IMG/VR virus record: IMGVR_UViG_3300044972_001652
Location: 1 to 45,415 of that record
Strand: one strand, 5' to 3'
Length of the DNA stretch: 45,415 bases
Source: a virus
Shown here in pieces: positions 37,464 to 45,415 of this stretch; position 1 is the stretch's first letter, and every line of letters starts with the position of its first letter. A program made the translations under genes and the position numbers. The notes beneath the pieces are model-generated. The model searched no databases. It saw only the letters and a program-made list of their open reading frames with translations, and was not told the origin of the DNA.

Positions 37464-38104
37464 GTGACCAATATGATCCAATGGGCCAGGCTATGCAAAT
37501 GCTGCAAGTGTTGGGACAACGCCGCGCACAGCAACAAGGTAATGAAATCAGCCAGCAGGAGCTTGCTTTGCGGGCTCAGCAGATGGCTCAACAAGGCGAT
37601 CAATTTGACCGAGGCTTTGGTTTAGATCAACGTCGACTGGATATGCAAGGGAGCCAGTTCGACCGAGGGCAAGGCTTTGCGGAAGCCACTCAGCGATACA
37701 CGCAGGATCGCAACACGAAAATGGACCCACTGGCTATGGCGCAGCAGTTGGCTCAAACGGAGGGAATGCAGATTAACAATCGGCAAGCCCCGGAAATGTT
37801 GCGGATTCAGCAGTTGAATGCTGCGTTGAACGCCAGCCAGTTGCCTATGCGTCAGCAACAGTTTGATTTGCAGAATCAAGCTCAAGAACAGCAGCTGAAG
37901 AACTTCAACCGCGAGGCGGAGCTCCGTGAACTAGGCGCATTGATGGAAGCGTTCCCTTCTATGCCACAGGTAAATGGAACTTACCAAACTGATCCACGGG
38001 TTCTCGCCGCGCTGAACAAACTGTTCCCGATGCCCGCTGGTGCGCAAGCTCCTGCACAAGACCTTAAACGTTTCGGAACCCCAGCTGAACAAGCTCAACG
38101 TTAA
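37460..38104 (+). CDS. Gln-rich internal virion (ejection) protein candidate, 214 aa
   Basis: Almost entirely helical and Gln/Met-rich, with a repeated QFDRGxGxxx unit near residues 50-75 (QFDRGFGLDQ and QFDRGQGFAE). Proteins of this type in podoviruses are often internal proteins ejected with the DNA. ATGA overlap with the adaptor gene. The function is inferred from composition and position. Confidence 0.6.
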   Translation: MSDQYDPMGQAMQMLQVLGQRRAQQQGNEISQQELALRAQQMAQQGDQFDRGFGLDQRRLDMQGSQFDRGQGFAEATQRYTQDRNTKMDPLAMAQQLAQTEGMQINNRQAPEMLRIQQLNAALNASQLPMRQQQFDLQNQAQEQQLKNFNREAELRELGALMEAFPSMPQVNGTYQTDPRVLAALNKLFPMPAGAQAPAQDLKRFGTPAEQAQR

Positions 38105-38115
38105 TCCTCACTATC

Positions 38116-39255
38116 ATGGCCACTAAAGCAACTAAGAAACCAGGTTCACTTGTCGACATGAATAAGAACTTCATGTCGAATTTCTCCTACGACAGGATGA
38201 ACCCACCAACGCCATCCCGCTCCGGTTCGCTTGCCTCTCGTCCAGCAGTCCCTACCGCGCAGCCGAACACTGACGTTGTCGACACCTTCAACGGGCTCCG
38301 CCAGCAGGCCACACCTCAAGGCTACCGTCGCCCGGTTACGCGCCGCGGTATGTCCGGCCAAGAGCTGGATGCAAGTGGCAATGATCCAGGCTCTGGCATG
38401 GCTTGGTTTGACAAGAACAATTCACCCGCGCAGGTTGATGCGCGAAACGCTCGCCAGGGTGAACTCGACATGCGTCGCGCAAACCAAATGCAAGCTGCCG
38501 GTGCCAGTGCTGTGGCTGAACGCAAAGCCCTCCAAGAAATGGGCCAAGCACCGTTCCAACTCGCTGAGGCCAACCGAGCTGCAAACTCGGTAAAGGGTAA
38601 TGACGGATACATGACTTTGTTTGACGGCAAGGGCAATGCGGTGGGAACGAACCGCCCTTCGACGACGAAGTCGTTTGATCCAGGGACGAGTTCGACTAAT
38701 CCGATGAATCCGAATCTGCAGAGTCAGATTCAGGAAGGGTTTAATCGGGATGCAAGGCAAGCGAGGCCGAAGCCTGCCGCTCAGCCAGCTGCTGGGAATT
38801 TTCTTGATTCTTACGCCACCCCCGGTGGGAATGCTGCGCCTGTGGTTGGTGCGCCTAGCGTTCCAGGGACACCGGGTGGTGGCACCCAAGAAGCGTTGAG
38901 CTTTAACATGCCAACCATGCAAAGACCTCCGTCGAGTTTCTTAGATGAGCCTTTGCCAGTTCGACGGTCTCAACTTCCGCCAGATGCTGGCCCACAGACT
39001 CAACCGAACCCAGCGATGATGGGGCCAAGAAGCCAGCCAAATCCAGGTGTGGTGGGGCCAGCCCCACAATTCACCGCAGGCCAGCAAGCGGCTTTGGAAA
39101 AACTGCAGGGTATGAATAATTTTAGTGCTCGCGTGGGAGATCTGTATCCTGGAAATGACTGGGAATATCTTAAGAATTTGTTCCCGCAAGTTGACACACG
39201 TCGCTATCGCACACCTAACGACTTGCTTGACGCTTATCGCAGCCTGCTTCGCTAA
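38116..39255 (+). CDS. Pro/Asn/Gln-rich virion protein, 379 aa
   Basis: Most of the protein is low-complexity and disordered-looking (Pro, Gln, Gly, Ser, Asn). Only the last 60 residues look folded (QQAALEKLQGMNNFSARVG, then NDLLDAYRSLL). It lies between the Gln-rich protein and the giant gene, so it is probably an ejection or internal protein. It starts 11 nt after the previous stop. Confidence 0.65.
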   Translation: MATKATKKPGSLVDMNKNFMSNFSYDRMNPPTPSRSGSLASRPAVPTAQPNTDVVDTFNGLRQQATPQGYRRPVTRRGMSGQELDASGNDPGSGMAWFDKNNSPAQVDARNARQGELDMRRANQMQAAGASAVAERKALQEMGQAPFQLAEANRAANSVKGNDGYMTLFDGKGNAVGTNRPSTTKSFDPGTSSTNPMNPNLQSQIQEGFNRDARQARPKPAAQPAAGNFLDSYATPGGNAAPVVGAPSVPGTPGGGTQEALSFNMPTMQRPPSSFLDEPLPVRRSQLPPDAGPQTQPNPAMMGPRSQPNPGVVGPAPQFTAGQQAALEKLQGMNNFSARVGDLYPGNDWEYLKNLFPQVDTRRYRTPNDLLDAYRSLLR

Positions 39256-39267
39256 CCCAACCACCTC

Positions 39268-42200
39268 ATGCCCTCTTATCAAGACATCTTTAATCGCCAC
39301 TCGGCGGCTGTCGCCAATGGTCACATTGATCCAACCACTCCGTTGGAGGAATATGCACGTCAAGGTGCGCAAGCCACTGGTGATCCTAGCTGGATGGATG
39401 TTGCTGAGGGTGGGCCAGTTAAGAACTGGATTCGGACAAAGAATGCCCAGCTTAACAATGCGATTGAAGCGGGGCCGGTTGATGACTGGTCTGCGGCTAC
39501 GGTTGGCCAAGTGGGTGATTTGTTCGGGATTGATCCGCAGGTTTCACGAGAGGTTGGTCGGAAGTTCCCGCGTGGAGTTGTCGACTTTATTCCAATGGCC
39601 GCTGGCAGTGCTGTCGGCGGGGCAATTGGGTTGCTTGGTGGCCCTGGTGGAGCTGCTGCTGGAGCTACGATTGGTGGGGATATCGGGCTTGGTCTGACCT
39701 CAGGACTTTCTGCATTGAATGCTTACGGCGAGACTGGCAAGGTTCTTGACGCCGGGATTGGTGCTATTGCGCCCACTGTGGGGACTAAGCTCAGCTCCAT
39801 GGGGACAAAGGCAATCCTTGCGAATGCTGCAAAGCCTGGGAGTTATCTCGGGCGTCTTGGATTCACGGGTGGGACTAAGATTGCTGGACAGGCTCTGACT
39901 GCGGAAGAGCAGCTTGCACTCGCTGCCAGCAAGCAGTTTGGAACACTATCTGCCGAAGCGCTTGCGAAGACAACGGTAGACAAGACTGTTGTTGACCTTG
40001 CAAGAGATAAATTTCTTGGCTATGTCGGCGGTGAAGCTGCTGCCAACGCTGGGTTCACTGGGCTTGACATTGTGACTCAAGGCAGCGATGCAGTGTTTAA
40101 TAAGAACTATCTCTTTGCGAACTTGATCTCCAACGTGCCGTTTATGGCTGCGGAGATTCCAGGAGCGTTTAGAAATCAAGAACTCAACGTTCAATACAAT
40201 CTTCCCACTGCGGAGAAGGCTTACTCTTCTGCGGCTGAACAACGTGCACATGAAACCGCTTTGATGTTCCAAGGTCTGGATTCTGCAGCGGTGTTGAAGA
40301 AGTACCGTGAAGAAGGACTGGATGTGGCAGACTATGTGAAGGGCTTCCAGGAACTGTCTGTGGCGCTGAATGAAAGAGAGAATGTTAAAGCAACCGCTGG
40401 GCCTGAGTTTGTCAAGAATTGGAATGACTTGGTGGCTCAATTCCCTGAAGCAGTTGTTCCACCCATCACCGGCGAGACAAACATCGCGAGCTTGATCCGC
40501 ACAGCGGCGTCTAAAGACTCCAATCTTCCCGCGCAGTTTGTTGACTTGGCAAGCGCGCATAAGAATCTGCTTGCCGCTGCGGACTCTACGTTCCGCGCGC
40601 AGGTCAACAAGCTCTCCAAAATTCAGGACATCTCCGTTAAGAAGCTCCAGGAAAACTATCAACTTCTCTCTGACAAGGTCAATCTTGGTCCGTTGATGGA
40701 AAAGCCTGTCACTGAGCGCAGCTTTGACGACTACAAGGCTGCACTTGCCGGACAGCTTTCTGACAAGGGCATTGACTTCATTCGTGACTACCACCGAGTG
40801 CTTGCGGGGGAGGCTCCAGAATCCACTGCGTGGGCTGAATATCAGCAAATGCGCACAGATGCAGGGAAGGTCGCGTATTCCCCAGATCAACAATTCGAAC
40901 TTACCGTTGCTCACGCCATTGCCACTGGAAATGTTCCAGACTTCAACGTGGTGGCGAAGAAAGCTAAGGAAGCTCAGGAGAGTGGAGCTACTCCAGTAGA
41001 AGTCGCCAGAGCCGCTCAAGCTGCTTTAGAACCGAAAAGGACTAAACCCGCTGGCTTGGAGAAACTTTCTTACGCTCAAATCGAAGACCTCACCAGTTTC
41101 CGCCAAGAGCTTGACCAACTTCCTCCTGTAGGCGGAGAACCCAACCTTCCTCAAGACACCATGCGCTACATCAAAGCGATGGCACAGTCTCTTGAAGGTT
41201 CCCTTGCCCCGCGCGGAATTAGCAACTTCCTCTTAGCTGCAAAACGGGAAGTCAACGCCACTGGCAAACCACTTCAGGAACGTGTTATCTCAATTGACAA
41301 ACTCGTCAAAAATGCTGAACGCGGTCCAAAACTTGGCTCCACTCGGGAAAGTTCAACTCCCCAGATTGGAGATAAGTTGAATGAAGGCTTGGTTGAGCCT
41401 GTTGAAGTCAAGGGCGGTGAGGCAAATAAGGATGAAGTGGATGCCCGTGCTGTGGAAGATGGTGACCCACTTGGCGAAGTCGTTGCTGAGCAGGATGAGA
41501 TCACCAGTGCGGATGATGTCATCGAGGAAAGCGAGGCTAGAGCTGTTGCTGCGCTTGCTGAAGGCAGAGATTGGAATGGTTTCTGGTCGGAGCTGTCAAA
41601 GACAAGATTTAAAGCAAAAGCAGGGAACAAACTCTATGCGGAGTTTGTGGAGTCCTATGTGGAATCGCTTTCCCGCACAACGACCAATCCGTTGTTTGAC
41701 TGGAAGAAGACTGCGAAGAAGTTCATGGAGGCCACTGAGGCGGATCAGGTTAAACTTGCTAGGCTGCAGAAGGAGAAAGATGCTAGCCTGAAACTTGCCG
41801 CTACTGGCGATCCGCGCGTTCCCACTCCCGACGCCCCTGTGATGCAGGTCCGCGCGTTTGCGGATGCCATTGCTGGGAATATGGAATGGATTGATCCAAT
41901 TTCCCGCTCTCGCTTTGTGGAAGACCTTCCAAAGATCGCTCGGCTTTTCAATAATCCTGAGGTGGTTTATGGAGAGCTTGGGATCGCCCCTAAAAAACGT
42001 TTAACATATTCCACAGAGCCAGATGGGGAACATACTTTTATCCACGACAACGGAATTAAAATTGAAGGGAAGACAACCACGAATCTTTCACAGTTTCCTA
42101 CGGGAAAAGAATCCCAGATGGAGGGGCCTGCTTTCTTTAATAGCAGAGAAGCTCCAGGAGATCGAAAAAATGTAGAAAGACTGATTGAAGCTACTGTTGA

Positions 42201-45200
42201 AAATGTTAGACGCATAGGGCGGGTTACAATTCCTGATTCACTTAAAGGACAGGGTGTAGGGAAAGAGCTAATTCTAAAGCATTTGGAAGCGCATCCAGAT
42301 TCTTATTTCTATAATTCACAGGCCTCACCTGAATTAACAAGAGCTTTCAATTCATTGCAGCGTGATGGTTTGATTAATCTTAAAGGTGAGATGTCTCCTG
42401 GAGGTGAGCCCAAATTGATGTCCCATGTGATCTCTTTAACTCCTGAAGGTAAAGTTTTCGCAGAAAATATTGGCAAATCAAAACCTTTGCTTGGGGAACC
42501 TCAGGGAACCATCTTCGGCGCAGCCTCCCAGCAAGCCAAGCAAATCTTCCTCAACTCACCGGCATTCCGCTCCCTTTCCACTCCCGATCAAATTTCCTTC
42601 ATCTTCGCTCACGAGCACGCCCATGTCTCCTTTTCCAAAGCCAAGGCAGGTGAGTATGGCGTTGAAGCCCAAGCTCTGATCTCCCGCGCGGAAGAATGGG
42701 TAAAGGCTGCTTCCCCAGAGGCAAAAGCTAACGTCGAGGCCGCGATTCGGGATATGGCTATTCCAAAAGGGATGAGCTTGAAGGATATTGAAGGCGTCCT
42801 GAAGAATCCTAACAATGAGGAATGGCTGGCTAACTCACATGCGATGTTGGCAATTGGCGCGTTGCATTCGGCTAATCCAAAGGAGATGTTTGCTTTCCTG
42901 CCTAGGCCGATTCGGGATTTGCTTGACTGGACGGTGGCTACTATGCAGAGGCTGGTGAAGGGTGTGACCACCTGGGCGAAGCTTGGATTCTCCTTGGATC
43001 AGTATCAGCAGGTTAAGACAATGGAGAGCTATTTCGACGCTGTCCGGAGGAGCTTCCGCGAAGCGGAGTTTGATGCTGCAGAGGCGGCGAGGTTCTTGGA
43101 GCTTGGCAATCCTGGAATGCGTCAAGGACAGGCGGAGAACTTTTTGCTCGCACAGGATACCACTGGGCGGCCTAAGTTCATGACGGAACCTAGGCAGTTC
43201 CTCGGAACCACCTGGCAGAAGTTTGTGATGGGGATGGGGAATCTGGGGAGGATGTATCCAGTGCTTCAGCCTGCTGTGGATGCTGTGCGGAAAGCCAATG
43301 ATGTCAAGATGGACGTTAATGCACATATCATGAAGATCATGTATGGCACGATGTCTGGGACGGGGAAGGTCTTGATGGACTCACCGTCGCTTGAACGTGT
43401 GGTGGGGAGTCCTGCGTTGAAGAAACTCTGGAATGACATGTCCACCAACGCAGAGAAGGAAGGACTAAATCCGCTGGAGATGCGTGAGCAAGCGGATGGG
43501 ACGGTGGAGATGGTCTTCAATGACAAAGGCATGTCACCGGAGCTGCGTGGGAGGTTGAAGCAGTTTAAGCCGGAGGCGCAGAAGGCATTGCTTGAAACGA
43601 TGGCTAACCACCAGCGGGCTAACATGTCTTTGCAGAAGTTCCTCGTTGAGTTTGAGAAACATGGAGCCACTGCGTTGATTGCGAACGCGGTGTTCTCGCT
43701 ACCTAGTCAAAAGAACAAAGCTGGCTTTGAGGGAGCTTACGACCGGGCTGCTGGTTTGTTTGACGGCGTGTTGAATGGTGATCAAGTGAAAATTCAGGAA
43801 GCTGTTAAAGGACTAAGTGAGGAAGAGGCAACCACTGCGGTTGAGATGGCTAAGGTCTATGCGGAGTCTAATGCGGAGTTGAAAGCGTTTTATGATTCTA
43901 GGCCGAGCTATATGTCGCTGAGAAGGTTTAAAGAGTTTCGCCAACGCATTGTCGACAAGCAAGGCAATCGAGATGTTATCGACGCAGCTTCTACAACCGA
44001 GCTGAACAAAGTCTTGAAGAAGTATCTTGACGCCGGGTGGGTTCTGGAGGGTGTTCCACTTCGCTCAAGTGACAAGGCCGCCAAGGAAGCCTTCCATGTG
44101 AATGATGCTGTCCGAGACATTCTTGAGCGGAAAGAGAAACGCGTCAGAGACTTCGTTGAGCTCTCCAACATCCCGGACGACATCAAAGCGGATTTGATGA
44201 AACAGTTTAACTTTGTTGGTGAACTTGAGCATCAGGTCAACGCACAGAGCATGTATAAGCCAGGAACTGGAAGAAACTTCACTGGGGATCTTTCCCGCTT
44301 TGATGTGCTTGAGCAGTTCATGCACTCCGTTCCTGCTTCCATCTCCGCCGCGTCGAACGCTTCGCTGAACGCACGGGTGAATTTTGAGCTACGCCATCCG
44401 GAGTTGCAAATGCAGCGCACGCAGAAAGACCAGTTCCTGGCTTTGTTTGAACAGAGTAAGAAAACTGACGGAGCGTTCTGGAAGGAGATGAACCGCGCGA
44501 ATGCAGCATTCCACATTGGCTTGAACTTCCCTGGACACCTTGCTGAAGGCTTTCAGCCATTCCTTTCCCACATCCCTGAACTCCGCGCGCAAGGCGCCAC
44601 CCAGTGGCAAGCGATGAAGATGATCGGCAGGGCTCAGAACGAAGTCTTCAGGATGTATGGGAAGATTGCAAAGGAGAAGATCTGGAAACCAGCTGATGTG
44701 CAGGTCAAAGCTAACGGCAAGGACTATGACGGCATTCCCGCCATGTGGTATCGTGCTAACGAGGGCAAAGCTGCTGACGCTAAGGACATCATGGACATGC
44801 TCGCGGATAACATCTCCCGAGTTCAGAGAGCCCCACTTGCGGATTTGTTTGAAGCCACTGGGAGAGAGCAACGCAAGCTCCTCGATCTCATGGAAGGCAA
44901 TCGTTTTCAGACAACCGCTGAGGCTTTGGCTGCTCCCGTTCACAAGTATGAACAGAGCGTCATGGGGCTTTACTCAAACTTCACCCAGCACAACGGCCTT
45001 CTCGCACTGATCCCCGCTTATCGACAGGGTCGGGCAAACGGGCTTACCCATGAGCAGGCGAAGTTGGAGGCTGCGAGGTTTGACCTGGCGACTAACAACT
45101 CTGGTGGGAGGCTTGAGAGGCCTGAGATGTTTGGGAAACTAGGGGACGCCGGTCATGTGGTTTACGCGCTTTCGAGTTACGTCCGTGGGCGGTTTGCACA

Positions 45201-45415
45201 GCTTGCAACTTATTACAAACATGGATGGAGTGAACATTTCAAGGGTGAGGAAGCAAGCTTGACTCCAAAGCAAAGGCAGGATGCAAAAGCTGCGTTTAAG
45301 AATATGATTCTTGCTCAGGTCGGTGCGGCTGGGATTCTGGGACTGCCGTTTGTTGGTGCAGGGATTGCACTGATGGAGGAGATGCTGGATGAGGATTTGA
45401 AGGGGAAGATGCTGA
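39268..45415 (+). CDS. Giant virion/polyvalent protein with zinc-metallopeptidase motif (continues at 1-1123 after circular closure)
   Basis: The open frame runs off the right edge and continues at 279-1123 after closure: 2330 residues in total. A Gly/Ala-rich hydrophobic segment lies at about 112-145. The HEHAH motif at 1115-1119 with a later Glu pair (1184-1185) matches the HExxH-plus-Glu zincin metallopeptidases. A GNAT-like acetyltransferase motif (GQGVGKELILKHL, around 994-1006) sits in an AT-rich island (about 41992-42490). Later parts are helical and match the large polyvalent protein-associated domains. It is likely ejected into the host with the DNA. There is no sign of RNA polymerase motifs. 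Confidence 0.88.
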   Translation, partial: MPSYQDIFNRHSAAVANGHIDPTTPLEEYARQGAQATGDPSWMDVAEGGPVKNWIRTKNAQLNNAIEAGPVDDWSAATVGQVGDLFGIDPQVSREVGRKFPRGVVDFIPMAAGSAVGGAIGLLGGPGGAAAGATIGGDIGLGLTSGLSALNAYGETGKVLDAGIGAIAPTVGTKLSSMGTKAILANAAKPGSYLGRLGFTGGTKIAGQALTAEEQLALAASKQFGTLSAEALAKTTVDKTVVDLARDKFLGYVGGEAAANAGFTGLDIVTQGSDAVFNKNYLFANLISNVPFMAAEIPGAFRNQELNVQYNLPTAEKAYSSAAEQRAHETALMFQGLDSAAVLKKYREEGLDVADYVKGFQELSVALNERENVKATAGPEFVKNWNDLVAQFPEAVVPPITGETNIASLIRTAASKDSNLPAQFVDLASAHKNLLAAADSTFRAQVNKLSKIQDISVKKLQENYQLLSDKVNLGPLMEKPVTERSFDDYKAALAGQLSDKGIDFIRDYHRVLAGEAPESTAWAEYQQMRTDAGKVAYSPDQQFELTVAHAIATGNVPDFNVVAKKAKEAQESGATPVEVARAAQAALEPKRTKPAGLEKLSYAQIEDLTSFRQELDQLPPVGGEPNLPQDTMRYIKAMAQSLEGSLAPRGISNFLLAAKREVNATGKPLQERVISIDKLVKNAERGPKLGSTRESSTPQIGDKLNEGLVEPVEVKGGEANKDEVDARAVEDGDPLGEVVAEQDEITSADDVIEESEARAVAALAEGRDWNGFWSELSKTRFKAKAGNKLYAEFVESYVESLSRTTTNPLFDWKKTAKKFMEATEADQVKLARLQKEKDASLKLAATGDPRVPTPDAPVMQVRAFADAIAGNMEWIDPISRSRFVEDLPKIARLFNNPEVVYGELGIAPKKRLTYSTEPDGEHTFIHDNGIKIEGKTTTNLSQFPTGKESQMEGPAFFNSREAPGDRKNVERLIEATVENVRRIGRVTIPDSLKGQGVGKELILKHLEAHPDSYFYNSQASPELTRAFNSLQRDGLINLKGEMSPGGEPKLMSHVISLTPEGKVFAENIGKSKPLLGEPQGTIFGAASQQAKQIFLNSPAFRSLSTPDQISFIFAHEHAHVSFSKAKAGEYGVEAQALISRAEEWVKAASPEAKANVEAAIRDMAIPKGMSLKDIEGVLKNPNNEEWLANSHAMLAIGALHSANPKEMFAFLPRPIRDLLDWTVATMQRLVKGVTTWAKLGFSLDQYQQVKTMESYFDAVRRSFREAEFDAAEAARFLELGNPGMRQGQAENFLLAQDTTGRPKFMTEPRQFLGTTWQKFVMGMGNLGRMYPVLQPAVDAVRKANDVKMDVNAHIMKIMYGTMSGTGKVLMDSPSLERVVGSPALKKLWNDMSTNAEKEGLNPLEMREQADGTVEMVFNDKGMSPELRGRLKQFKPEAQKALLETMANHQRANMSLQKFLVEFEKHGATALIANAVFSLPSQKNKAGFEGAYDRAAGLFDGVLNGDQVKIQEAVKGLSEEEATTAVEMAKVYAESNAELKAFYDSRPSYMSLRRFKEFRQRIVDKQGNRDVIDAASTTELNKVLKKYLDAGWVLEGVPLRSSDKAAKEAFHVNDAVRDILERKEKRVRDFVELSNIPDDIKADLMKQFNFVGELEHQVNAQSMYKPGTGRNFTGDLSRFDVLEQFMHSVPASISAASNASLNARVNFELRHPELQMQRTQKDQFLALFEQSKKTDGAFWKEMNRANAAFHIGLNFPGHLAEGFQPFLSHIPELRAQGATQWQAMKMIGRAQNEVFRMYGKIAKEKIWKPADVQVKANGKDYDGIPAMWYRANEGKAADAKDIMDMLADNISRVQRAPLADLFEATGREQRKLLDLMEGNRFQTTAEALAAPVHKYEQSVMGLYSNFTQHNGLLALIPAYRQGRANGLTHEQAKLEAARFDLATNNSGGRLERPEMFGKLGDAGHVVYALSSYVRGRFAQLATYYKHGWSEHFKGEEASLTPKQRQDAKAAFKNMILAQVGAAGILGLPFVGAGIALMEEMLDEDLKGKML
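45138..45415 (+). repeat. Terminal overlap, right copy (assembly closure)
   Basis: Pairs with 1-278. The last 127 bp are identical and the first 151 bp show ten synonymous differences. Merging the copies gives a 45,137-bp circle. Confidence 0.9.

Noticed and set aside
39946-41019. 357-codon minus-strand frame in the giant gene
   Set aside because: Antisense to a continuous giant frame; no start context, no domain.
1-45415. Integrase, repressor or attachment sites of a temperate phage
   Set aside because: None of the readable proteins shows recombinase motifs or a repressor/peptidase pattern.

Overview
The window is one essentially complete phage genome from a de Bruijn graph assembly. Positions 1-278 recur at 45138-45415: the last 127 bp of the overlap are identical and the first 151 bp differ at ten sites, all synonymous. 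The molecule is therefore best read as a circle of about 45,137 bp, with a second strain visible at the seam. I see no integrase, repressor, RNA polymerase or tRNA, so a lytic phage that uses host RNA polymerase is the simplest reading. The order terminase - portal - scaffold - capsid - small adaptor - Gln-rich proteins - giant internal protein, with no tape measure, sheath or tail tube, points to a podovirus. The host is not evident. Most start codons lack a Shine-Dalgarno sequence and are instead coupled (ATGA) or follow an A/C-rich leader, which suits hosts with weak Shine-Dalgarno use such as Bacteroidota and some related phyla. This is inference only.

Layout. The left arm (1120-23837, minus strand) is a long early region read right to left. 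It carries replication, recombination and nucleotide genes: a DUF3987-type ATPase, ATP-dependent DNA ligase, family A DNA polymerase with an N-terminal uracil-DNA-glycosylase-like domain, a ParB-like/DNA methyltransferase fusion, a MazG-like pyrophosphohydrolase, an OB-fold ssDNA-binding candidate, a Sak4/RecA-like ATPase, a Cas4/RecB-like nuclease and a UvrD-like helicase. Between them lie about 30 small genes, mostly chained by 4-nt stop/start overlaps, and several encode tiny single-span membrane proteins. Two stretches (13797-14231 and 14730-15097) have no credible gene and look like structured RNA.

A divergent control region (about 23840-24190) separates the arms, with a candidate sigma70 promoter facing each way. 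The right arm (24054-45415, continuing across the seam to 1123, plus strand) encodes a small terminase candidate, receptor-binding/decoration proteins (one with an arabinofuranosidase-B-like module), a lysis cassette (holin candidate, DUF1353, CHAP endolysin), large terminase, portal, scaffold, major capsid protein, adaptor, two low-complexity proteins, and a 2330-residue virion protein with a zinc-metallopeptidase motif and a GNAT-like insert. The arms converge head-on at 1120-1123, where the two stop codons share one TTAA.

The points most worth following are the structured RNAs, a solitary CRISPR-repeat-like sequence at 22061-22081, a repeated CTACTGCAAA element flanking the small terminase gene, the CAA-rich leaders, the membrane microproteins and the giant polyvalent protein.
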